Assembly (NCBI RefSeq): GCF_000430805.1
Contig: NZ_KE387261.1
Span: 1 to 64,000, forward strand
Reading direction: 5' to 3'
From: Chitinilyticum aquatile DSM 21506
Lineage (GTDB): Bacteria > Pseudomonadota > Gammaproteobacteria > Burkholderiales > Chitinibacteraceae
Length of the DNA stretch: 64,000 nucleotides
The position numbers and the translations under genes are program-made. Positions 19,373 to 29,240 of this stretch are shown here, one piece after another (within the stretch, counting starts at the first letter, position 1; each line of letters opens with the position of its first letter). The notes beneath the pieces were generated by a model. It did not search any database. It saw only the letters and a program-made list of their open reading frames with translations, and had not been told where the DNA came from.

Positions 19373-19407
19373 AAAAAAGCCGCACCCGAAGGTGCGGCTT
19401 TTGTTTT
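19373..19407. terminator. Bidirectional terminator
   Basis: AAAAGCCGCACC (19375-19386) and GGTGCGGCTTTT (19391-19402) form a 12-bp stem with a CGAA loop, with A tract before and T tract after. It can end both the plus-strand motB-like transcript and the minus-strand lpdA transcript. Confidence 0.92.
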
Positions 19408-19417
19408 GCCCTGCTGC

Positions 19418-21205
19418 TTAGCGCTTGCGCTGTGGCGGCAGATCGGTACACACGCCCTTGGCCACTTCGGCGGCCATGCCGATCGATTCGCCCATGGTCG
19501 GGTGCGGGTGGATGGTCTTGCCAATATCCACCGCATCGGCGCCCATTTCAATTGCCAGGCAGATTTCACCGATCATGTCACCGGCATGCGGACCAACCAG
19601 CGCCCCGCCGAGAATCTGGCCGTTGTCGGCGTCGAAGATCAGCTTGGTGAAGCCTTCGTCGCGGCCGTTGGCGATCGCACGGCCGGAAGCAGCCCACGGG
19701 AACACGCCCTTGGTGATCTTGATGCCTTCCTTCTTGGCCTGATCTTCGGTCAAACCGACCCATGCCACTTCCGGATCGGTATAGGCCACGCCTGGAATCA
19801 CGCGCGCGTCGAAGAAGGCCTTGTGGTCGGCGGCGTTCTCGGCGGCCACGTGTGCTTCATGCACCGCCTTGTGCGCGAGCATCGGCTGACCGACCAGATC
19901 GCCAATGGCGAAAATGTGCGGCACATTGGTGCGCATCTGCTTGTCGACCGGAATGAAGCCGCGTTCGTCGACAATCACGCCGGCATTTTCGGCACCAATC
20001 TTCTTGCCGTTCGGCGCGCGGCCGGTGGAGTAGAGCACCAGATCGTAGCGCTGCGGACCTTCCGGCACTTTCGGGCCTTCGAAGGTCACCCAGATGCCGT
20101 CTTCCTTCGGCTCGATCGACGTGGTTTTCGATTCCAGCATGATGTTGTCGAAGCGGTGCTTGTTCCAGTCCTGCCAGACCTTGACCAAATCGCGGTCGGC
20201 GCCCTGCATCAGGCCGTTGGACAGCTCGACCACATCGAGGCGTGCGCCCAGTGTGGAGTACACCGAACCCATTTCCAGACCGATGATGCCGCCGCCGATG
20301 ATCAGCATGCGCTTCGGTACGCTCTTGAGTTCCAGCGCACCGGTCGAATCGATCACGCGCGGGTCGTTCGGGATGAACGGCAGCTTCACCGCCTCGGAAC
20401 CCGCGGCGATGATCGCCTGCTTGAAGCGGATGACTTTCTTCTCGCCGGTTACTTCCTGCCCCTTGCCACCGGTCAGCGACACTTCAATGTGATAGGCGTC
20501 GAGGAAACGGCCCAGGCCGCGCACGTGCTCGACCTTGCGCATCTTGGCCATGCCGGCCAGGCCGCCGGTGAGCTTGTTGATGACCTTTTCCTTGTAGCCG
20601 CGCAGTGCGTCGATGTCGATTTCCGGCTTGCCGAACTTGATGCCGTTCTTTTCCAGGTGAGCCACTTCGTCAATCACCGCCGCATTGTGCAGCAGTGCCT
20701 TGGACGGAATGCAGCCGACGTTCAGGCAGACGCCACCCAGCGAGCCATAGCGCTCGACCAGGACGGTCTTCATGCCCAGATCGGCTGCACGGAAGGCGGC
20801 GGAATAACCGCCGGGACCGGCGCCCAGCACCATCATATCGCATTCGATATCAACCGGGCCGGCGTAGCTGCCTGCTACCGGTGCAGCGACCGGAGCCGCA
20901 GCCGGAGCGGCTGCCGCTGCTGGCGCGGGCGCTGCCGCGGCGGGCTGTGCCGCAGCGGCGCTGGCAGCAACTTCTACGCGGGCGATGACGCCGCCCTCAG
21001 AGATTTTGTCGCCCACCTTGACCAGCATTTCCTTGATGACGCCAGCGTGAGTGGCCGGTACTTCCATGCTGGCCTTGTCGGTTTCCAGCGTGATCAGGCT
21101 GTCTTCCACGGCGACGGAGTCACCGACTTTCACGAAAACTTCGATGATGTCCACATTGTCGTGGCCGCCGATGTCCGGCACTTTCAGTTCAATCAGATTG
21201 CTCAT
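19418..21205 (-). CDS. lpdA: Dihydrolipoyl dehydrogenase (E3) with N-terminal lipoyl domain
   Basis: The 595-residue FAD enzyme reoxidises dihydrolipoamide in the pyruvate dehydrogenase complex. A lipoyl domain covers 1-75 (lipoylated Lys44 in ETDKASMEV), followed by an Ala/Pro linker to about 120. Then comes the E3 fold: [17 protein letters not shown] for FAD, the redox disulfide [16 protein letters not shown] motif [10 protein letters not shown], and the C-terminal His-Glu pair in HPHPTMGES. The fused lipoyl domain is typical of Neisseria and relatives. The start is the ATG at 21205. Last gene of the aceE-aceF-lpdA cluster. Confidence 0.96.
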   Translation of the reverse strand: MSNLIELKVPDIGGHDNVDIIEVFVKVGDSVAVEDSLITLETDKASMEVPATHAGVIKEMLVKVGDKISEGGVIARVEVAASAAAAQPAAAAPAPAAAAAPAAAPVAAPVAGSYAGPVDIECDMMVLGAGPGGYSAAFRAADLGMKTVLVERYGSLGGVCLNVGCIPSKALLHNAAVIDEVAHLEKNGIKFGKPEIDIDALRGYKEKVINKLTGGLAGMAKMRKVEHVRGLGRFLDAYHIEVSLTGGKGQEVTGEKKVIRFKQAIIAAGSEAVKLPFIPNDPRVIDSTGALELKSVPKRMLIIGGGIIGLEMGSVYSTLGARLDVVELSNGLMQGADRDLVKVWQDWNKHRFDNIMLESKTTSIEPKEDGIWVTFEGPKVPEGPQRYDLVLYSTGRAPNGKKIGAENAGVIVDERGFIPVDKQMRTNVPHIFAIGDLVGQPMLAHKAVHEAHVAAENAADHKAFFDARVIPGVAYTDPEVAWVGLTEDQAKKEGIKITKGVFPWAASGRAIANGRDEGFTKLIFDADNGQILGGALVGPHAGDMIGEICLAIEMGADAVDIGKTIHPHPTMGESIGMAAEVAKGVCTDLPPQRKR

Positions 21206-21241
21206 GTTTGCATCCTGTGAAGGGTATGTCGTGAGAACCAT

Positions 21242-21274
21242 TGCAGGGTAAGGGCTATGGGCCGATACCCTGCA
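21242..21274 (-). promoter_or_regulatory. Intercistronic hairpin between aceF and lpdA
   Basis: TGCAGGGTA (21242-21250) pairs with TACCCTGCA (21266-21274) around a 15-base loop in the gap between aceF and lpdA. No T run follows, so it may tune mRNA stability. Its GGGTA arms recall the dispersed repeat family, but the core is missing. Confidence 0.55.
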
Positions 21275-21283
21275 GTGTCATCC

Positions 21284-22936
21284 TCACAGAACCAGACGGC
21301 GAACGTCGGACAGCAGCTTGCCCAGATACACCGTGAAGCGGCCGGCGGCAGCGCCGTCGATCACGCGGTGATCAAACGACAGCGACAGCGGGCACATCAG
21401 GCGCGGCTCGAAATCCTTGCCGTTCCAGACCGGCTTGATCTGGCTCTTGCATACGCCGAGGATGGCCACTTCCGGCGCATTCACGATCGGGGTGAAGCTG
21501 GTACCACCGATGCCACCCAGCGAGGAGATGGTGAAGGTGGCGCCCTGCATGTCGGTCGGCTTCAGCTTGCCTTCGCGCGCCAGGCCGGACAGCTCGGTCA
21601 GCTCCTTGGAGATCTGCTTCAGACCCTTCTGGTCGACATCCTTGATCACCGGAACCACCAGGCCGTTTGGCGTATCAGCGGCAAAGCCGATGTGGTAGTA
21701 CTTCTTCAGCACCAGGTTGTCGCCATCCAGCGAGGCGTTGAATTCCGGGAAGGATTTCAGTGCTTCGGCGGCGGCCTTGATGATGAAGGCCAGCGGCGAC
21801 AGCTTCAGGCCGGACTTTTCCCATTCGCGGCCGATGGTCTTGCGGAAGTCTTCCAGCTCGGTGATGTCGCATTCGTCGTTGAACGTGACATGCGGGATCA
21901 TCACCCAGTTGCGGTGCAGGTTCGCGCCGGAGATCTTCTTGATGCGGCTCAGCGGCTTGACTTCGATTTCGCCGAACTTGGCGAAATCGACCTTCGGCCA
22001 CGGCAGCAGATCGAGACCGCCGGCCGATACGCCAACGGCTGCCGCAGCCGCGACGACCGGAGCGGCGGCCGTGCCGGTCATCACGCCCTTCACGTAGGCT
22101 TGCACGTCTTCGTGCATGATGCGGCCCTTCGGACCCTTGCCGCTGATGCGGGCCAGATCAACGCCGAGTTCACGTGCGAAGCGGCGCACCGACGGCGAGG
22201 CGTGGGCTTTCAGGAAGGCGGCTTCGTCAATTTTGGCTGGTGCGCTGACTGCTGCTGCGACGGGCGCTGCGGCTGCAGCAGGTGCGGCTGCCGGAGCCGG
22301 GGCGGCGGCAGGAGCTGCGGCGGATTGCGCAGCCGCACTGGCGGCGGCGCTGCCCTTGACGACCAGAATCAGCGAGCCCTCGGAGACCTTGTCGCCAACC
22401 TTGACGGCGATGCTTTCCACGACGCCGGCGGCGGTGGACGGCACTTCCATGCTGGCCTTGTCGGATTCCAGCGTGATCAGACTGTCGTCAATGGCGATGG
22501 TGTCGCCAACCTTGACGTTGACCTCGATGACTTCCACCGCGTCGAAGTTGCCGATATCCGGCACTTTCACTTCGATGCTGCCTGCAGCGGCCGGAGCGAC
22601 TGCCGGTGCGGCGACAGGCTGTGCAACAGGGGCGGCGGCAGGGGCCGGAGCGGCTGCCGGTGCAGCAGCAGCCGGCGCAGGTGCCGCGGCGCTGGCGGAG
22701 GCCTCGATGACCACGACGACGCTGCCCTCAGACACCTTGTCACCCACCTTGATGCGGACTTCCTTCACCACGCCGGCGTGGCTGGCCGGGACTTCCATGG
22801 TGGCCTTGTCGGTTTCCAGCGTGATCAGCGATTGTTCGACTTCGATGGTGTCGCCGACGTTGACCATCACCTCGATGACGTCCACGTTTTCGTGCCCGCC
22901 GATATCCGGTACTTTCAGTTCAATGATGTTGCTCAT
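21284..22936 (-). CDS. aceF: Dihydrolipoamide acetyltransferase (pyruvate dehydrogenase E2)
   Basis: The 550-residue E2 core transfers acetyl groups to CoA. Two lipoyl domains (Lys44 in ETDKATMEV; Lys160 in ESDKASMEV) are joined by long Ala/Pro swinging linkers. A peripheral subunit-binding domain lies near 245-285 ([14 protein letters not shown]), then the catalytic domain with the active-site motif [10 protein letters not shown] near the C terminus. E. coli E2 has three lipoyl domains, so this is the two-domain form. The first lipoyl domain closely resembles that of LpdA next door. Confidence 0.97.
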   Translation of the reverse strand: MSNIIELKVPDIGGHENVDVIEVMVNVGDTIEVEQSLITLETDKATMEVPASHAGVVKEVRIKVGDKVSEGSVVVVIEASASAAAPAPAAAAPAAAPAPAAAPVAQPVAAPAVAPAAAGSIEVKVPDIGNFDAVEVIEVNVKVGDTIAIDDSLITLESDKASMEVPSTAAGVVESIAVKVGDKVSEGSLILVVKGSAAASAAAQSAAAPAAAPAPAAAPAAAAAPVAAAVSAPAKIDEAAFLKAHASPSVRRFARELGVDLARISGKGPKGRIMHEDVQAYVKGVMTGTAAAPVVAAAAAVGVSAGGLDLLPWPKVDFAKFGEIEVKPLSRIKKISGANLHRNWVMIPHVTFNDECDITELEDFRKTIGREWEKSGLKLSPLAFIIKAAAEALKSFPEFNASLDGDNLVLKKYYHIGFAADTPNGLVVPVIKDVDQKGLKQISKELTELSGLAREGKLKPTDMQGATFTISSLGGIGGTSFTPIVNAPEVAILGVCKSQIKPVWNGKDFEPRLMCPLSLSFDHRVIDGAAAGRFTVYLGKLLSDVRRLVL

Positions 22937-23015
22937 GTCAGATCCTTGTGGGGGGAGGGGATGGCCTCCCCCTTGGGTATGTTTCCAGAGGCTTTTTAGT
23001 TAAAGGCGTCCGGGC

Positions 23016-25676
23016 TTATACCGTCCACGGGGCCGGCTTGGCGGCATTGATGCCGTACTTGCTGATCGCTTCGGCAACCTTGTCCGCGCCGATCTTGCCC
23101 TCGTCAGCCAGCGCCTTCAGTGCGGCAACCGTGACGTAGTAGCGATCAACTTCGAAGAAGCGGCGCAGCGCCCCGCGCGAATCGGAACGGCCGAAACCGT
23201 CGCAGCCCAGTACCACATACTTGCCCGGCACGTATTCGCGGATCTGGTCGGCGAAGGTGCGCTTGTAGTCGGTCGAAGCAATGAAGGGACCGCTGCGGTC
23301 CTTCAGCAGCTGGGTGACGTAGGGCACTTGCTGCTCGCCGGTCGGGTTAAGCAGGTTGGCACGAACGGCAGCCTGGCCATCGCGGCGCAGTTCGTTGAAG
23401 CTGGTGCACGACCAGATGTCGGCGTCGACGCCGAAATCGGCCTTCAGCAGATCGGCCGCGGCGATCACTTCGCGGAAGATGGTGCCGGAGCCCATCAGCT
23501 GCACCTTCAGCTTGGCCTTCTTGTCGCCTTCCCTGAACAGGTACATCCCCTTCAGGATGCCGGCCTCTGCACCTTCCGGCATGGCCGGGTGGGTGTAGTT
23601 TTCGTTCATCACCGACAGGTAGTAGTAGATGTTCTCCTGGTTCTGGTACATACGGCGCATGCCGTCCTGAACGATCACGGCCAGCTCGTAGGCGAAGGTC
23701 GGATCATAGGAAACGCACGACGGGATGAATTCGGCAAACAGGTGGCCGTGGCCGTCCTGGTGCTGCAGACCTTCGCCGTTCAGCGTGGTGCGACCGGCGG
23801 TGCCGCCGATCAGGAAACCGCGCGCGCGCAGATCACCCGCTGCCCAGGCCAGATCGCCGATGCGCTGGAAGCCGAACATCGAGTAGTAGATGTAGAACGG
23901 AATCATCGTGTGGCCGTGGTTGGCATACGACGTGGCCGCGGCGATCCAGTCGCTCATTGCGCCCGCTTCGTTGATGCCTTCCTGCAGGATCTGGCCGGTC
24001 TTGGATTCCTTGTAGAACATCAGCTGGTCGGCATCTTGCGGTTCGTACAGCTGGCCGACGTGCGACCAGATCCCCAGCTGGCGGAACATGCCTTCCATAC
24101 CGAAGGTGCGGGATTCATCCGGCACGATCGGAACGACGCGCTTGCCGATCTGCTTGTCCTTCACCAGGGTGTTCAGGATGCGCACGAAGGCCATGGTGGT
24201 GGACATTTCGCGCTCGCCGGAGCTTTCCAGCATGGCCTTGAAGGCGTCCAGGCCCGGCACTTCCAGCGGTTCGTTGACCGGCTTGCGCGACGGAATGAAG
24301 CCGCCCAGCGCCGCGCGGCGTTCCATCATGTACTTGTATTCCTGGCTGTCTTCGCTTGGGCGGTAGAACTTGCACGCCTTGGCTTCTTCGTCAGTCAGCG
24401 GTACGTTGAAGCGGTCACGCAGATGCAGCAGGTCGTCGTCGCCCAACTTCTTGGTGTTGTGCGCGGTATTCTGCGATTCACCCGCAGCGCCGACGCCGAA
24501 GCCCTTGACGGTCTTGACCAGCAGCAGTGTCGGCTGGCCCTTGTGTTCGACGGCAGCCTTGTAGCCGGCATAGACCTTGAACAGGTCGTTGCCGCCGCGA
24601 GTCAGCTTCCAGATGTCGTTGTCGGTCATGCCGGCAACGAGATCGAGCAATTCCGGGTATTTGCCGAAGAAGTGCTCGCGCACATAGGCGCCATTTTTCG
24701 ACTTGTAGGTCTGGTATTCGCCGTCGACGACTTCCATCATGCGCTTTTGCAGCAGGCCTTTCTTGTCCTGCGCCAGCAGGGCATCCCAGCCCGAGCCCCA
24801 GATCACCTTGATGACGTTCCAGCCCGAACCGCGGAAGTCGCCTTCCAGTTCCTGGATGATCTTGCCGTTGCCGCGTACCGGGCCGTCCAGACGCTGCAGA
24901 TTGCAGTTGATGACGAAAATCAGGTTGTCGAGTTTTTCACGGCCGGCCAGCGAAATCGCGCCCAGCGATTCCGGTTCGTCCATTTCGCCGTCGCCGCAGA
25001 AACACCAGACATGGCGATCACCCTTCTGCTTGAAGCCGCGATCATCGAGATACTTCATGAAACGGGCCTGGTAGATGGCCATCAAGGGGCCCAGGCCCAT
25101 CGATACGGTGGGGAATTGCCAGAAATCCGGCATCAGCCACGGGTGCGGGTAGGAGGACAGGCCGTCACCGTCGACTTCGCGACGGAACTTGTTCAGCTGA
25201 TCTTCGGAAATGCGGCCTTCAAGGAAGGCGCGCGCGTACATGCCCGGAGCGCTGTGGCCCTGGAAGTACACGAGGTCGCCACCGTGGTTTTCGTTGGCTG
25301 CATGCCAGAAGTGGTTCCAGCCCACGTCATACAGCGTGGCAGCAGACGCGAACGACGAAATGTGACCACCGGGTTCGGCCGGGTCACGGTTGGCCTTGGC
25401 GACCATGGCTGCGGCATTCCAGCGGGTGTACGACAGGATGCGTTCTTCCAGATCCGGCTTGCCCGGGTGCTTGGCCTGCAGGTGAGCCGGCACGGTGTTG
25501 ATGTAGGCGGTGGTGGCGGTATAGGGAATGTTTACCCCGTCCTGCCGGGCACGATCCACCAGCTTTTCAACCAGAAAATGCGCGCGTTCGGCGCCTTCTG
25601 CGCTCAGGACGCCGTCCAGCGCCTCCAGCCATTCCTGTGTTTCCTGGGGGTCCAGATCATGAAGCTGTTCTGCCAT
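23016..25676 (-). CDS. aceE: Pyruvate dehydrogenase E1 component (homodimeric)
   Basis: An 886-residue thiamine diphosphate enzyme that decarboxylates pyruvate and acetylates the E2 lipoyl groups. It is the single-chain proteobacterial type, near the E. coli length of 887. The TPP motif starts GDGEMDEPESLGA and ends near NCNLQRLDGP. The start ATG follows AGGTAGAGAG. First gene of the aceE-aceF-lpdA unit; no pdhR-type regulator is adjacent. It joins the downstream end of the Entner-Doudoroff genes to the TCA cycle. Confidence 0.97.
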   Translation of the reverse strand: MAEQLHDLDPQETQEWLEALDGVLSAEGAERAHFLVEKLVDRARQDGVNIPYTATTAYINTVPAHLQAKHPGKPDLEERILSYTRWNAAAMVAKANRDPAEPGGHISSFASAATLYDVGWNHFWHAANENHGGDLVYFQGHSAPGMYARAFLEGRISEDQLNKFRREVDGDGLSSYPHPWLMPDFWQFPTVSMGLGPLMAIYQARFMKYLDDRGFKQKGDRHVWCFCGDGEMDEPESLGAISLAGREKLDNLIFVINCNLQRLDGPVRGNGKIIQELEGDFRGSGWNVIKVIWGSGWDALLAQDKKGLLQKRMMEVVDGEYQTYKSKNGAYVREHFFGKYPELLDLVAGMTDNDIWKLTRGGNDLFKVYAGYKAAVEHKGQPTLLLVKTVKGFGVGAAGESQNTAHNTKKLGDDDLLHLRDRFNVPLTDEEAKACKFYRPSEDSQEYKYMMERRAALGGFIPSRKPVNEPLEVPGLDAFKAMLESSGEREMSTTMAFVRILNTLVKDKQIGKRVVPIVPDESRTFGMEGMFRQLGIWSHVGQLYEPQDADQLMFYKESKTGQILQEGINEAGAMSDWIAAATSYANHGHTMIPFYIYYSMFGFQRIGDLAWAAGDLRARGFLIGGTAGRTTLNGEGLQHQDGHGHLFAEFIPSCVSYDPTFAYELAVIVQDGMRRMYQNQENIYYYLSVMNENYTHPAMPEGAEAGILKGMYLFREGDKKAKLKVQLMGSGTIFREVIAAADLLKADFGVDADIWSCTSFNELRRDGQAAVRANLLNPTGEQQVPYVTQLLKDRSGPFIASTDYKRTFADQIREYVPGKYVVLGCDGFGRSDSRGALRRFFEVDRYYVTVAALKALADEGKIGADKVAEAISKYGINAAKPAPWTV

Positions 25677-25713
25677 GATGTGCTCTCTACCTTTTGAGTG
25701 GTTATGGGGTATC

Positions 25714-25761
25714 TGCTGCGGGTGTTTGCCGCAGCAAACCGCCAGGTGTTTGGCCTGGCGG
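25714..25761 (-). terminator. Two tandem hairpins between pgi and aceE
   Basis: TGCTGCGG/CCGCAGCA (25714-25736) and CCGCCAGG/CCTGGCGG (25739-25761) are perfect adjacent stems on the strand running from pgi to aceE. Neither is followed by a T run. They may end the pgi transcript in a factor-assisted way or form part of the aceE leader. Confidence 0.5.
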
Positions 25762-25799
25762 TCAGTGGGGTGCCGGATGACGATCGGTCAGGCCGGCGT

Positions 25800-27446
25800 T
25801 TATCGCGGTGCGTTCCGCTTGTAATAATTAATCAGTCCGTTGGTCGACGCATCGTGGCCGGTGGTCAGGCCCGGAGTCGTCAGATCGCCTTCGATGGCGC
25901 GTGCAAGCTGCTTGCCCAGCTCAACACCCCACTGGTCATAGGAGTTGATGTTCCAGACCGTGCCCTGCACGAAAACCTTGTGCTCGTACAGCGCGATCAG
26001 CGCACCCAGCCGACGCGGCGTGAGGCGCTGCATCAGGATGGTGTTGGTCGGACGGTTGCCTTCGAAGATCTTGTGCGGCACCAGTGCTTCCTGCGCATCG
26101 CCGGTAATGCCCATCTTGTCCAGTTCGCCACGCACCTCGGCTTCGTTCTTGCCACGCATGAAGGCTTCGGTCTGTGCGAAGAAATTGGCCATCAGGATGG
26201 TGTTGTGTGGCTCGGGGATTTCAGGGTGCTCGATGGTGGCGATGAAATCGATCGGCACCAGTTGCGAGCCTTGATGCAATAGCTGGTAGTAGGCGTGCTG
26301 GCCGTTGATGCCGGTATCGCCCCAGACGACCGGGCCGGTAGCATAGTCAACGCGCTTGCCATCCAGATCGACCGTCTTGCCGTTCGACTCCATGTCGAGT
26401 TGCTGAAGATAGGCGGGGAAGCGGTACAGACACTGGTTGTAGGGCGAAACAAGGTGAGTTTTGGCGCCAAAGAAATTGATGTACCAGACGCCGAGCAGGC
26501 CCATGATCACCGGCAGGTTCTGTTCCAGCGGTTTGCCCTGGAAGTGCTGATCCATGGTGTAGGCGCCATGCAGCAGATCCTGGTAGTTGTGCTTGCCCAG
26601 ATAGATGGCGATGGGAAGGCCGATGGCCGACCACAGCGAATAGCGGCCACCGACCCAGTCCCAGAATTCGAACATGTTTTCGGTGTCGATGCCGAATTCG
26701 GCCACCGCCTTGGCGTTGGTCGATACGGCAACAAAATGCTTGGCAATCGCCTTCTCGTCACCAGAGTGCGCGACAAACCACTTGCGCGCAGTCTTGGCAT
26801 TGGTGATCGTTTCCTGCGTGGTGAAGGTTTTGGACGCCACGATGAACAGCGTCGTTTCCGGATTCAGCGTTTTCAGCGTGGAGACGACCTGGTCACCATC
26901 AACAGTCGATACGAAGTGCATCGTGATACGGGCATGGCCGTACTGCTTGAGCGCCTGACAGACCATCAGTGGACCGAGGTCGGAGCCGCCGATGCCAATG
27001 TTCACGATGTCGGTAATGGCCTTGCCGGTGTAGCCCAGCCACTCGCCCGAGCGGATCTTGTCGGAGAATTCGCCGATTTTTTCCTTGACGGCACGCACCT
27101 TGGGCATGACATCTTCGCCATCGACAATGATGGGGTTGTTGTCGAGGTTGCGCAGCGCGGTGTGCAGTACGGCGCGCTTTTCGGTGATGTTGATTTTCTC
27201 GCCCGAGAACATCTTGTCGATCCGTGCCTTGAGGCCGGACTGGCGGGCAAGATCAAACAGCAGCTGCATTGTTTCTTCGGTGACGCGATTTTTCGAGTAA
27301 TCGAAGAAGAGGCCGCCGGATTCGAAGGAGAATTTTTCGAAGCGGTGCGGGTCGAGCTTGAACAGCTCACGCATGTGCTGATGCTTGATTGATTCGTAAT
27401 GGGCTTCCAGCGCTTTCCATGCCGGAGATTCGGTGAGCGTAGACAT
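25800..27446 (-). CDS. pgi: Glucose-6-phosphate isomerase
   Basis: The 548-residue enzyme interconverts glucose 6-phosphate and fructose 6-phosphate, matching E. coli Pgi (549). Family signatures include [22 protein letters not shown] and [18 protein letters not shown]. The chosen ATG at 27446 follows AAGGAAGGC. The frame stays open upstream to an ATG at 27536 overlapping the hexR stop, giving a Lys/Thr-rich 30-residue extension that is probably leader sequence. In the zwf-pgl-hexR-pgi unit it can return fructose 6-phosphate to the ED pathway. Confidence 0.96.
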   Translation of the reverse strand: MSTLTESPAWKALEAHYESIKHQHMRELFKLDPHRFEKFSFESGGLFFDYSKNRVTEETMQLLFDLARQSGLKARIDKMFSGEKINITEKRAVLHTALRNLDNNPIIVDGEDVMPKVRAVKEKIGEFSDKIRSGEWLGYTGKAITDIVNIGIGGSDLGPLMVCQALKQYGHARITMHFVSTVDGDQVVSTLKTLNPETTLFIVASKTFTTQETITNAKTARKWFVAHSGDEKAIAKHFVAVSTNAKAVAEFGIDTENMFEFWDWVGGRYSLWSAIGLPIAIYLGKHNYQDLLHGAYTMDQHFQGKPLEQNLPVIMGLLGVWYINFFGAKTHLVSPYNQCLYRFPAYLQQLDMESNGKTVDLDGKRVDYATGPVVWGDTGINGQHAYYQLLHQGSQLVPIDFIATIEHPEIPEPHNTILMANFFAQTEAFMRGKNEAEVRGELDKMGITGDAQEALVPHKIFEGNRPTNTILMQRLTPRRLGALIALYEHKVFVQGTVWNINSYDQWGVELGKQLARAIEGDLTTPGLTTGHDASTNGLINYYKRNAPR

Positions 27447-27525
27447 CGACTGCCTTCCTTTCTTTTCGGTATCTTTTTGCGTCGTGGTGGTGCTGCGGCG
27501 TGTGCCGCCTTTTTTGTTTTTCTGT

Positions 27526-28371
27526 TCAGTGGTCATGGCCGCGGACCCGTTTTTCCTTGAGGTTGCGCTTCATCTTTTCCAGCTGGTCGATCAGTTCCGG
27601 CCCGCGCTTGAGGGCTACGCCAACGGCCAGTACGTCGATAATCACCAGATGCACGATGCGGGTGATCATCGGGGTGTAGAGGTCCGGGTCTTCCATTGTG
27701 TCGGCATACAGGCAGATATTGCAGCGCTTGGCGAGCGGCGACTTGGAGTGCGTGATGCCGATGACGTCGGCGCCGGCATCGCGGGCAATTTCTACCGAGC
27801 GCATCAGATCCAGCGTTCTGCCCGAATTCGAAATGGCGACAACCGCATCACCGGGTTTCAGCATGGAGGCGCTCATGCCATGCATGTGCGGGTCAGTATA
27901 GGCAACGGTCGGTACGCCAAGGCGGAAAAACTTGTTCTGCGCATCGATGGCTACCGCGCCCGATTGGCCCTGGCCCCAGACTTCGATCTTGTGTGTGCTG
28001 GAGAGTACCTTGATCGCGCGCTCCAGTGCTTCGGTGTCGAGTTCGTTGCGGCAGCGCAGCAGGTGCGAAATATTGTTGTCAAACAGCTTCTTGGCCAAGT
28101 CATGGGCCGAATCGTCGGCCGAGACCATCGAATGTACATAGGGCACGCCGGAAACAAGGCTGCGGGTCAGGCGCAGCTTGAAATCCTGCAGGCCTGAACA
28201 GTTCAGCGAGCGACAGAAACGGATTACGGTGGGTTGCGATACGCCGGAGAGTTCGGCGATCTGGGCGATGGGGGCATTGGCAACCAGATTGGGCTGGGCG
28301 ATGACAAACTCGGCCACTTTGCGTTCGGACTTGGACAGGCTGTCCAGCATGCTTTTGATGCGTTCTAGCAT
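27526..28371 (-). CDS. hexR: RpiR-family transcriptional regulator HexR
   Basis: The 281-residue protein has an N-terminal RpiR helix-turn-helix (about 1-77; [16 protein letters not shown]) and a C-terminal SIS sugar-phosphate domain (about 124-262; [21 protein letters not shown]). In proteobacteria HexR represses ED and related genes and is released by 2-keto-3-deoxy-6-phosphogluconate. Its place inside the zwf-pgl-hexR-pgi cluster and the two matching operators between zwf and edd support this. The start at 28371 is set by the family N terminus [13 protein letters not shown]; the longer open frame upstream is not protein-like. Confidence 0.94.
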   Translation of the reverse strand: MLERIKSMLDSLSKSERKVAEFVIAQPNLVANAPIAQIAELSGVSQPTVIRFCRSLNCSGLQDFKLRLTRSLVSGVPYVHSMVSADDSAHDLAKKLFDNNISHLLRCRNELDTEALERAIKVLSSTHKIEVWGQGQSGAVAIDAQNKFFRLGVPTVAYTDPHMHGMSASMLKPGDAVVAISNSGRTLDLMRSVEIARDAGADVIGITHSKSPLAKRCNICLYADTMEDPDLYTPMITRIVHLVIIDVLAVGVALKRGPELIDQLEKMKRNLKEKRVRGHDH

Positions 28372-28462
28372 GGTTACTCGCTCACAGAAACGAGATCGCC
28401 GCCATAGCGGCTGCCATGGCGGATGAAAAGGGGAGTTCGTGCATGGTGAACATTGTTCAGCG

Positions 28463-29161
28463 TCAGGCTGCCCAGAATACATGCCCCTTGCGGCCGACAC
28501 GGTCGAGGACACGGCGGATCGGATATTGTGCGCTCACGGGCTTGTCTTCCGACAGTGCCGTTTCCAGCAATGCTCTCTTGCTCTCGCCAGTGATGTGAAC
28601 CACGACGCTGGCCGCGGCAGCAATGGCGGGGAGCGTGAGCGTGATGCGCTGGTGCGGTGCCGTGACCGGCGTGATTGCCGCCAGCATGGCTTCAGAGGCA
28701 CAGGCAGCTTCCAGCTCCGGTGCTTGCGGAAACAGGGACGCTGTGTGGCCATCATCGCCCATACCCAGGATGAGTATATCGATGGGGGTTTTGAAGACAG
28801 AGAGTCGTGACTCAAGACATGCCAGCCCTTCGTGCGGGCTGGCCGCATCGCTCACCAGTGAATAGAAGTTGGCACTGGCTGCGCGGCCTGCCAGCAGGTT
28901 TTCGCGGGTCAGGCGCTCGTTGCTGTCGGCATGATTCGCCGGAACCCAGCGCTCGTCGACCAGCGTGATATCAACCCTGGCCCAGTCAAGGTCGATATCC
29001 CGCAGTGCGCGGAACATGCCGGCTGGCGTTCGCCCGCCGGACACGGCCAGGCTGGCGCGGCCATGCTGCGCCAGCGCGATACGGAGCTTGTCGGCAATGA
29101 AGCTGGCCAGCTGCGTATCCAGCTCGGCTTTCTCTGAAAATTGATGCCATGTCAGTGACAT
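28463..29161 (-). CDS. pgl: 6-phosphogluconolactonase
   Basis: A 232-residue DevB-type lactonase that hydrolyses 6-phosphogluconolactone to 6-phosphogluconate. Signatures are [21 protein letters not shown] and [15 protein letters not shown]. It follows zwf and precedes hexR; in Neisseria a glucokinase gene sits between pgl and hexR, but only 91 bases remain here. Confidence 0.94.
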   Translation of the reverse strand: MSLTWHQFSEKAELDTQLASFIADKLRIALAQHGRASLAVSGGRTPAGMFRALRDIDLDWARVDITLVDERWVPANHADSNERLTRENLLAGRAASANFYSLVSDAASPHEGLACLESRLSVFKTPIDILILGMGDDGHTASLFPQAPELEAACASEAMLAAITPVTAPHQRITLTLPAIAAAASVVVHITGESKRALLETALSEDKPVSAQYPIRRVLDRVGRKGHVFWAA

Positions 29162-29205
29162 GAAAAAATACCTCCGGGGTGCAGTCTAGCACGAGATAGG
29201 GGAAA

Positions 29206-29229
29206 ACCCGTACGCCGTGGCGTACGGGT
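29206..29229 (-). promoter_or_regulatory. Intercistronic hairpin between zwf and pgl
   Basis: ACCCGTACGCC and GGCGTACGGGT pair perfectly with almost no loop. It lies in the zwf-pgl gap without a T run, so partial termination or mRNA stabilisation is possible. Confidence 0.55.
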
Positions 29230-29240
29230 CTGGCCGGATG

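Noticed and set aside
19334-25697. Very long plus-strand frames opposite lpdA, aceF and aceE (up to 789 codons)
   Set aside because: They mirror well-conserved enzyme genes with strong third-position GC bias and have no domain signs of their own.
25696-25736. Further copy of the GGGTAT repeat before aceE
   Set aside because: It has GGGTAT and a neighbouring stem, but not the TAGCCATTTAT core or a complementary ATACCC arm.
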